Origin: UBA10110 sp964354145
Lineage (GTDB): Bacteria; Patescibacteriota; Kazan-3B-28; UBA10110
Direction of reading: 5' to 3'
DNA: 12,181 nucleotides
Assembly (NCBI GenBank): GCA_964354145.1
Contig: CAYGXX010000020.1
Span: 1 to 12,181 of the forward strand
Shown: positions 6,260-10,555 of the stretch, piece after piece
Position numbering within the stretch: the first letter of the stretch is position 1
How the letters are laid out: every line of letters begins with the position of its first letter
Translations under genes and position numbers: made by a program
Notes under the pieces: model-generated
Told to the model about the DNA's origin: nothing
Database searches by the model: none
Seen by the model: the letters and a program-made list of their open reading frames with translations, nothing else

Positions 6260-6718
6260 TCAATTCTCATTACTCTCTTCCTCCTCTTCCTGCTCTTCCT
6301 TATATTGACAATAGTCACCTACTCCACCCATGCGATTGAACGCCACGTTGTGGGAAGGACAGGCACCGCTACGATGCACCACATCGGGTGCGCCTTTTTT
6401 CAACACAACCTCTACATGACAGCCACATTCATAAATAGCTATGACTCTTCTCTTGCCTTGTGATTCAAGGCAGGCAAGATATGCTCTCTCTCTTTCCTTG
6501 GCCCTGCACCGCTTGCAGGGTTTCGGGTTCTGCATTGCGGGACCCGTTCCGCCGGATTGAGATACCCGATGTCCACAAGCGTAAACTATCTCCGAAGGCC
6601 TTGCCGCAGAATTTTTAGTCCTACGGCATCTTCCACAAAGCACCAAGTCCATGTAGGGCTCAACACAGTTGATATTGGGGTGGTCAATGGTATGACCACA
6701 TCCATAAGTGATTTTCAT
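6260..6718 (-). CDS. Hypothetical protein with three Cys/His zinc-binding-like modules
   Basis: I do not recognise this 152-residue protein. It contains three spaced copies of a module. Module 1 is Y-G-C7-G-H9 with C28-x2-C31. Module 2 is Y-A-C48-G-H50 with C68-x2-C71. Module 3 is Y-E-C98-G-C100-H101 with C120-x2-H123. The CxH to CxxC spacing (18, 17 and about 18-19 residues) is nearly constant, which suggests three small zinc ribbons or knuckles. The linkers are Arg/Lys-rich (RCRRTK, RCRAKERERAY), as in nucleic-acid binders, and the tail is acidic (KEEQEEEEESNEN). There is no signal peptide or membrane segment. The ATG at 6718 has a strong AAAAGGAG site 8 nt upstream, unlike most neighbours. 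It is monocistronic, with its own promoter, structured leader and terminator, which suggests an inserted accessory gene. Function unknown; DNA/RNA binding is inference. Confidence 0.85.
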   Translation of the reverse strand: MKITYGCGHTIDHPNINCVEPYMDLVLCGRCRRTKNSAARPSEIVYACGHRVSQSGGTGPAMQNPKPCKRCRAKERERAYLACLESQGKRRVIAIYECGCHVEVVLKKGAPDVVHRSGACPSHNVAFNRMGGVGDYCQYKEEQEEEEESNEN

Positions 6719-6726
6719 GGTGTGGT

Positions 6727-6734
6727 CTCCTTTT
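6727..6734 (-). promoter_or_regulatory. Strong ribosome binding site of the zinc-module gene
   Basis: AAAAGGAG on the minus strand lies 8 nt before the ATG at 6718. It fixes that start and stands out because most genes in the window have weak or no Shine-Dalgarno. Confidence 0.75.
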
Positions 6735-6753
6735 CCACCCTTTTTCAGGTGCT

Positions 6754-6789
6754 AGGCGGTTTGATTTATCATCTGGGATGATACCACCT
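6754..6789 (-). promoter_or_regulatory. Hairpin in the 5' leader of the zinc-module gene
   Basis: On the minus-strand transcript, AGGTGGT (6789-6783) pairs with ACCGCCT (6760-6754) through 7 bp including one G-U. Directly inside it ATCATC (6782-6777) pairs with GATGAT (6773-6768) around a 3-nt loop. The fold starts about 2 nt after the predicted transcription start and ends about 20 nt before the ribosome binding site. It may stabilise the message or be an operator-like dyad. No known riboswitch class is recognised. Confidence 0.5.
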
Positions 6790-6798
6790 TATATTTTT

Positions 6799-6827
6799 AA
6801 TATACTCCAAAATTTTCCTTTTGTCAA
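6799..6827 (-). promoter_or_regulatory. Promoter of the zinc-module gene
   Basis: On the minus strand TTGACA (6827-6822) and TATATT (6804-6799) are separated by exactly 17 bp, a near-consensus sigma-70-type promoter. The start would be near 6791, giving a leader of about 72 nt that holds the hairpin and ribosome binding site. Confidence 0.78.
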
Positions 6828-6868
6828 GGATTTTCCGCTCCCAGAGCTGTTTTTCTTCTATCCCCTAA

Positions 6869-7019
6869 CCAGCCATTGGAGCTCGAGCGATGATGGCTCA
6901 ATAAAATTACCGCTGCGCAGCCCGTTGTCTGTTAGGGCGAGAGCAGAAAGGTAGATTTTATTAGAGCCATAGCGAGGGCGACTGACTGGGACTTTTGGTT
7001 ACTTTTCTAGAAAAGTAAC
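6869..7019 (+). repeat. R3: dispersed structured intergenic element, copy 3
   Basis: This lies in the divergent gap between the zinc-module gene and the DUF177 operon. Arms are: CCAGCCA (6869-6875) with TGACTGG (6983-6989, one mismatch); GCTC (6881-6884) with GGGC (6976-6979, one wobble); a 19-bp arm at 6893-6911 with 6950-6970 carrying two single-base bulges; and a central hairpin CTGC-GCA-GCCC / GGGC-GAGA-GCAG (6913-6946) with loop GTTGTCTGTTA. It ends in a perfect 22-bp palindrome (6998-7019, arms GTTACTTTTCT/AGAAAAGTAAC). This is the only copy not inside a minus-strand operon. Confidence 0.88.
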
Positions 7020-7031
7020 GGAACAATTCTG

Positions 7032-7053
7032 GTTACTCTTTTGAAAGAGTGAC
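7032..7053 (+). repeat. Extra 22-nt hairpin related to the element's terminal palindrome
   Basis: The arms GTTACTCTTT and AAAGAGTGAC pair over 10 bp with one T-G. It has the same length and outer GTTAC/GTGAC form as the terminal palindromes of R1-R4, but different inner bases. It lies 12 bp after R3, and its last five bases overlap the -35 box of the DUF177 operon promoter. Confidence 0.6.
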
Positions 7054-7077
7054 AAAAACTAGAAATTCACCTATAAT
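7049..7077 (+). promoter_or_regulatory. Promoter of the DUF177-rpmF-nusB-rnc operon
   Basis: GTGACA (7049-7054, 5 of 6 bases) and a perfect TATAAT (7072-7077) are separated by exactly 17 bp. The start would be near 7084, about 15 nt before the ATG at 7099. Its -35 box lies in the 3' arm of the hairpin at 7032-7053. Confidence 0.75.
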
Positions 7078-7098
7078 CTGACTATTAAAATATTGACG

Positions 7099-7596
7099 AT
7101 GAAAATTGAGGTAAAAAATCTATTAAATCAGCCTGAAGGGAGTATTGAGAACTATCCCCTAAAGATAGCTGATTTACCTGTTGACGAGACAAAGGCTAAA
7201 ATCAGTGGCGAAGCCACCCTAACTCACCTGAATGATTTTATCCTGGCTAACGTCACTGGCCAAGCCACTCTTACGGAGCCTTGTAGCCGGTGCTTAAAAG
7301 AGGTACCCTTAACTATCCTATTGAATTTTTCAAGAGAATTCCGGACCAAGATCCTGAACCAAGTTCAGGATGACGGGGGAGAAACTGCAAATGACGAAGA
7401 AGTTAATCCAATTGTGGATGGGGAGATAGACCTGGCTCCTCCATTTACCGAAGAAATCATCGCCAACATCCCCATAAAAGTATTGTGCCGAGAAGATTGC
7501 CGGGGGTTGTGCCCCCAATGCGGAACTAATTTGAATGACAATCCCTGTAAATGTGATAAAGTGGAATTTGAAATACACAATAAGATAAATTTGTAG
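7099..7596 (+). CDS. yceD: DUF177 (YceD-type) protein, 23S rRNA accumulation-related
   Basis: This 165-residue protein of the DUF177/YceD family normally sits immediately before rpmF, as here. Work on E. coli YceD and plant DUF177 links the family to 23S rRNA accumulation and processing. Seen here are a first CxxC (C62, C65) in the TEPCSRCL motif and a C-terminal cluster (C130, C134, C138, C141) in VLCREDCRGLCPQCGTNLN, plus C150 and C152, probably binding zinc. Residues 85-93 (ILNQVQDDG) are encoded by a palindromic repeat also found downstream of trmD, apparently accommodated in frame in a variable loop. The ATG at 7099 is preferred over the TTG two codons earlier. It starts a four-gene operon, with rpmF 4 bp downstream. 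Confidence 0.88.
   Translation: MKIEVKNLLNQPEGSIENYPLKIADLPVDETKAKISGEATLTHLNDFILANVTGQATLTEPCSRCLKEVPLTILLNFSREFRTKILNQVQDDGGETANDEEVNPIVDGEIDLAPPFTEEIIANIPIKVLCREDCRGLCPQCGTNLNDNPCKCDKVEFEIHNKINL
7350..7376 (+). repeat. Small palindromic repeat, copy B, in frame inside the DUF177 gene
   Basis: A 27-nt unit begins GATCCTGAAC, has a perfect 9-bp stem ATCCTGAAC/GTTCAGGAT around loop CAA (7351-7371), and ends GACGG. It matches 24 of 27 bases of the copy at 4306-4332. The reading frame passes through it as ILNQVQDDG without a stop. Confidence 0.75.
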
Positions 7597-7600
7597 TCCT

Positions 7601-7927
7601 ATGGCCGCTTTACCTAAAAAGAAGATTAGCCGTGTCCGGGGAAGAACCCGCCGGGCTCATACTGCCATCAGGCTAGGAAAACTGCCTTTGTGTCCTAGCT
7701 GCCGACACCCCAAACCCGGTCACATTGCCTGCCCAGAATGTGGCTACTATGGCAAGAAAAAGATTTTAACTACCAAAACTGATAAAAGGATTGCTAAACA
7801 ACTACACGAGACCAAAAAAGCTGAAGCCGCCAAAGCTAAAGCTGAGAAAAAAGCTGCCAGTAAACCCAAATCAGGATCAAAGAAAAAACTAAAAGAGTCT
7901 AAAGAGAAAAAAGGTCCCGAAAAATAA
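7601..7927 (+). CDS. rpmF: 50S ribosomal protein L32 with long basic tail
   Basis: The N-terminal 60 residues are L32: a basic start (MAALPKKKISRVRGRTRRAH) and a four-Cys zinc site, CPSC (31-34) and CPEC (44-47), with the usual spacing. L32 sits near the peptidyl-transferase region and exit-tunnel side of the 50S subunit. Residues from about 60 to 108 are an added tail of Lys, Ala, Glu and Ser; typical L32 is about 56-62 residues. The tail is very lysine-rich, so it could lie along rRNA (inference). The ATG is 4 bp after the DUF177 stop, with no Shine-Dalgarno, consistent with coupled translation. The plsX/fab genes that follow rpmF in many bacteria are absent; nusB follows 8 bp downstream. 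Confidence 0.95.
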   Translation: MAALPKKKISRVRGRTRRAHTAIRLGKLPLCPSCRHPKPGHIACPECGYYGKKKILTTKTDKRIAKQLHETKKAEAAKAKAEKKAASKPKSGSKKKLKESKEKKGPEK

Positions 7928-7935
7928 TCTTTCTC

Positions 7936-8397
7936 ATGGCATCTAACCGACATTTCGTTCGCATTATCGTCATGCAAAGTTTGTATGAGTTCCTCCAGCG
8001 CGGAGGTGATTTGCCAACCATTGTCAGGCGCAATATGGCCAACCATGAATTTGATGAGAACAACACCAAATTCATCCTGAAAATTGCCGAAGGGACTCAA
8101 AAACACTTGCCAGAAATTGATGAGATTATTACTATCTCTGCCCCCGAATGGCCGATCCCCCAAATCGCTCAAGTCGATCTTTCGATTCTGCGCTTGGCGA
8201 TTTTTGAACTATTATTTGACGACGAAGTGCCCCCTAAAGCTGTCATTAATGAAGCCGTCGAGTTAAGCAAGGCTTTTGGTGGCGAAAACACTAGTAAATT
8301 TGTGAATGGCGTGCTGGGCACAGTCTATCGCAACTCCGCCAAATACCAGGAAGAAGAAACTAAAGCTTCGCAACTAACCCAGGAAGATGGAAAATAA
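7936..8397 (+). CDS. nusB: Transcription antitermination factor NusB
   Basis: This 153-residue all-helical protein matches the NusB family throughout: the opening NRHFVRIIVMQSLYEF, the central WPIPQIAQVDLSILRLAIFELLF, and the C-terminal PPKAVINEAVELSKAFGGENTSKFVNGVLGTV. NusB binds boxA RNA together with S10 (NusE) and prevents early termination of rRNA operons. There is no clear Shine-Dalgarno; it starts 8 bp after rpmF. Its last codons overlap the start of rnc by 11 nt, so the two are probably translationally coupled. Clustering with rnc, rpmF and DUF177 makes the operon a unit for rRNA transcription, processing and 50S assembly. Confidence 0.95.
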   Translation: MASNRHFVRIIVMQSLYEFLQRGGDLPTIVRRNMANHEFDENNTKFILKIAEGTQKHLPEIDEIITISAPEWPIPQIAQVDLSILRLAIFELLFDDEVPPKAVINEAVELSKAFGGENTSKFVNGVLGTVYRNSAKYQEEETKASQLTQEDGK

Positions 8398-9073
8398 TCT
8401 CTCTGATTTAAATAAGCAATTAGGAATTACTTTTACCAACCCTGCTTTACTAGAACAGGCTTTTGTCCACCGTTCCTATTTAAATGAACATAAGTTTCCC
8501 TTGGGGCACAACGAACGACTGGAGTTTTTAGGCGATGCTGTATTAGAACTCATCGTTTCAGAATATCTCTACAAAACCTTCCTTGATAAACCCGAAGGCG
8601 AGCTCACCGCTATCCGAGCTGCCTTAGTCCGCCGAGAAACCTTAAAAGAAGTGGCTGATGAACTAGAATTCCATAAATATTTGAAACTTAGTCGAGGCGA
8701 AGCTAAAAGTGCCTCCAACCAAGCCGCTATTTTGTCAAATACGGTAGAAGCTTTAATCGGAGCTATTTATCTCGACCAAAATATAGCCGCCGCGGAAAAA
8801 TTCATCAATCAATATTTGATCCCTAAAACCAATGCGATTGTTCAGGCACAAGCCTACATCGATGCTAAAAGCCATCTCCAAGAAATTGCCCAAGAGAAAG
8901 ATGGGCTTACTCCCACTTATCAAGTTATCAGCGCAAGTGGGCCTGATCATAATAAAAGCTTTGAAATAGCTGTCTTCATTGGCGATCGGGAATGGGGCCG
9001 GGGCACAGGAAACTCCAAACAAACCGCAGAAATGGCTGCCGCTGCCGATGCTCTGGGTAAATATGCCGATTAA
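8387..9073 (+). CDS. rnc: Ribonuclease III
   Basis: This 228-residue enzyme cleaves double-stranded RNA, notably the stems around 16S and 23S rRNA precursors. The catalytic domain (about 1-150) has the signature NERLEFLGDAVLELIVSEYLY (from residue 42) with E46 and D50, then SNTVEALIGAIYLD (117-130) with E121. The position equal to E. coli D114 is Asn (N118) here; E121, equal to E. coli E117, is present. A double-stranded-RNA-binding domain spans about 158-228 (DAKSHLQEIAQ to TAEMAAAADALGK). The ATG overlaps nusB by 11 nt and is preceded by AGGA. Its stop overlaps the stop of convergent nrnA. The folded R elements in the same region are conceivable substrates (inference). Confidence 0.95.
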   Translation: MENNLSDLNKQLGITFTNPALLEQAFVHRSYLNEHKFPLGHNERLEFLGDAVLELIVSEYLYKTFLDKPEGELTAIRAALVRRETLKEVADELEFHKYLKLSRGEAKSASNQAAILSNTVEALIGAIYLDQNIAAAEKFINQYLIPKTNAIVQAQAYIDAKSHLQEIAQEKDGLTPTYQVISASGPDHNKSFEIAVFIGDREWGRGTGNSKQTAEMAAAADALGKYAD

Positions 9074-10023
9074 CTAACATTGGGCATCTCTAGCGCCGGA
9101 ACGCTAAAACCGGCAGCTTTGATGTGCCCGCCTCCCCCCATGAGGGCTGCCAAACGACTGACATCGACATCCATGGCTTCGGTCCTTAAATTAAATTTAA
9201 ATTCCATCCCCCGCTCTGACCCTAATATCACCGCCTTGGCGCGGGGTACCGTGCGCATCAAATCAATCACTCCTTCTAAATCCCCATCGGTGGCGCCACA
9301 ATCCATCAAGTCCTGGGCAGTGATCAGAGCAACCAGTATATTCCATCGCCGATTCCACTGCATTTTTTGTAATACCCTTCCCCACAATTTCAATCTCGGT
9401 AGGCTCTTGTCTGCATAAACATACCGGGTAATTTTCCCCAGATTCGCCCCTCTTTCCATCAAAACTCCTGCCAACTGCAATACTGCTCGGCTAGTGTTGG
9501 TATGTTGGAAACTCCCTGTGTCTGTAGAGATCCCCACCAGGAGACAGGTAGCAATATCTTTACTAATCTCTATTCCCCACTGTTCCAAGATATAAAATAT
9601 TAACTCCGATGCCGAGGAAGCGGCCGCGTCCACAATGTGGACTCCAGGGGTAAGGCTTTGAATCGCATGATGATCTATAATTACTAGGCTCTGTGGCCAA
9701 TCAATACGCAACTCTGTGTCAGCAAAAAATCCAGTACGTGACCAATCGCCACAGTCTACCAACACCACCATATCAAAGTCCTGGGGAGTAAATTCGCCTC
9801 GGATGCTGAAAAAATGGGGTAGAAATGATAAACGATCTGGTGGAGCATCCAAAAGAGCTACCTCGACTGTCTTTCCCAATGACTGCAAGCTTAACTTGAG
9901 TGCTAAGCTTGCTCCGACAGCATCACCATCTGGCTTAAGGTGCGAAACGATTAGGACCCTCTGCGCCGTCCGGGTTAGATTCCGAAATATCTCGATCTGT
10001 TCCTGAAACTTTGGGAAGATCAT
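9070..10023 (-). CDS. nrnA: DHH-family phosphoesterase (NrnA-like oligoribonuclease/pAp phosphatase)
   Basis: This 317-residue cytoplasmic DHH/DHHA1 protein shows the metal-binding motifs in order: SHLKPDGDAVG (27-37), VDCGDW with D90, IDHH (116-119), and STDTGSF (166-172). The DHHA1 substrate-binding domain ends with GGGGHIKAAGF (296-306). NrnA-type enzymes degrade 2-5 nt RNAs or dephosphorylate pAp; which activity applies here cannot be read. It follows rbfA, as in the common infB-rbfA-nrnA order; truB is not next. The ATG at 10023 is the only plausible start, because the conserved RVLIVSH strand begins at residue 22 with no later start codon before it. The gene therefore overlaps rbfA by 89 bp in another frame. 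Confidence 0.92.
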   Translation of the reverse strand: MIFPKFQEQIEIFRNLTRTAQRVLIVSHLKPDGDAVGASLALKLSLQSLGKTVEVALLDAPPDRLSFLPHFFSIRGEFTPQDFDMVVLVDCGDWSRTGFFADTELRIDWPQSLVIIDHHAIQSLTPGVHIVDAAASSASELIFYILEQWGIEISKDIATCLLVGISTDTGSFQHTNTSRAVLQLAGVLMERGANLGKITRYVYADKSLPRLKLWGRVLQKMQWNRRWNILVALITAQDLMDCGATDGDLEGVIDLMRTVPRAKAVILGSERGMEFKFNLRTEAMDVDVSRLAALMGGGGHIKAAGFSVPALEMPNVS

Positions 10024-10339
10024 CTAAAATTTTCTCTAATCGATAGGTCAGGTCGGGTTTAGTATCTAGCTGCCATAGGATCTTGGGTACTTTCTTCACA
10101 GGCAAACTCTTATATAGAAAGGTTTGAACCTTATTGCTATGGCGCAACAATTTTTGAAAGGCCTGCTCTTGATCTTGTTCAGCGATAAAACTCACCCAGA
10201 CTTTCACAGTGCTTAGATCCCGACTTACTAATATATCATTAATCGAGATAATTCCGATACTAAAATTACCTTCCTTTAATAAACACTCGGAGAGGATCCG
10301 CCGGATTTGTTCTTGCACTTTTTCGATGCGGTGACTCAT
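9935..10339 (-). CDS. rbfA: Ribosome-binding factor A
   Basis: This 134-residue protein helps mature the 5' end region of 16S rRNA in late 30S assembly and has a single KH-like fold. Family features seen are: the start SHRIEKVQEQIRRILSECL, the strand region IGIISINDILVSRDLSTVKVWVSF, a helix around 60-78, and KKVPKILWQLDTKPDLTYRLEKILDDL (from residue 82). The family core ends near residue 109. The remaining 25 residues (VSGTDRDISESNPDG and onward) look unstructured and are encoded by DNA shared with the start of nrnA. No Shine-Dalgarno is visible. Element R4 fills the 216-bp gap between it and the upstream infB. Confidence 0.93.
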   Translation of the reverse strand: MSHRIEKVQEQIRRILSECLLKEGNFSIGIISINDILVSRDLSTVKVWVSFIAEQDQEQAFQKLLRHSNKVQTFLYKSLPVKKVPKILWQLDTKPDLTYRLEKILDDLPKVSGTDRDISESNPDGAEGPNRFAP

Positions 10340-10378
10340 AGGTAATTACGGGTTAGCTTTAATTCTCCGTCTTCAGTT

Positions 10379-10547
10379 CCAGCCCTTGGAGTCCGAGCGT
10401 ACTGAGCCAATAAAATTGTTGCTGCGGAGCCAACTGTTCGACCCTGCGTATGCGGGGGAGTTTGGCGGAGCGGAAAGACATATTTTATTAGGCGAATAGG
10501 GAGGACGACGGGCTGGGACTTTTGCGCTACTTTTCTAGAAAAGTAGC
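10379..10547 (+). repeat. R4: dispersed structured intergenic element, copy 4
   Basis: This lies between the infB stop (8 bp away) and the rbfA start. Arms are: CCAGCCC (10379-10385) with GGGCTGG (10510-10516); GTCC (10391-10394) with GGAC (10503-10506); GCC-AATAAAAT (10406-10416) with its complement at 10482-10493 (one bulge); and a longer central hairpin, CTGC-GGA-GCCAACT (10422-10435) with AGTTTGGC-GGA-GCGG (10459-10473), capped by CCCTGC-GTAT-GCGGGG (10442-10457). It ends in a perfect 22-bp palindrome (10526-10547, arms GCTACTTTTCT/AGAAAAGTAGC). The head reads CTTGGAG instead of ATTGGAG. The apical part is extended compared with R1-R3. Confidence 0.87.
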
Positions 10548-10555
10548 AAAATGAC

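Noticed and set aside
6062..6463. Plus-strand open frame of 133 codons
   Set aside because: It runs antisense across rpsP, a promoter, a terminator and the zinc-module gene, with no family features.
6754..6789. Leader hairpin as a known riboswitch
   Set aside because: It is a 36-nt simple stem with no conserved ligand-binding core that I recognise.
10340..10378. Separate promoter for rbfA
   Set aside because: No -35/-10 pair with proper spacing is visible between R4 and the rbfA start.
4112..10547. R elements as a CRISPR array or tandem repeat
   Set aside because: The copies are kilobases apart, each about 150-170 bp, with genes between them and no regular short spacers.
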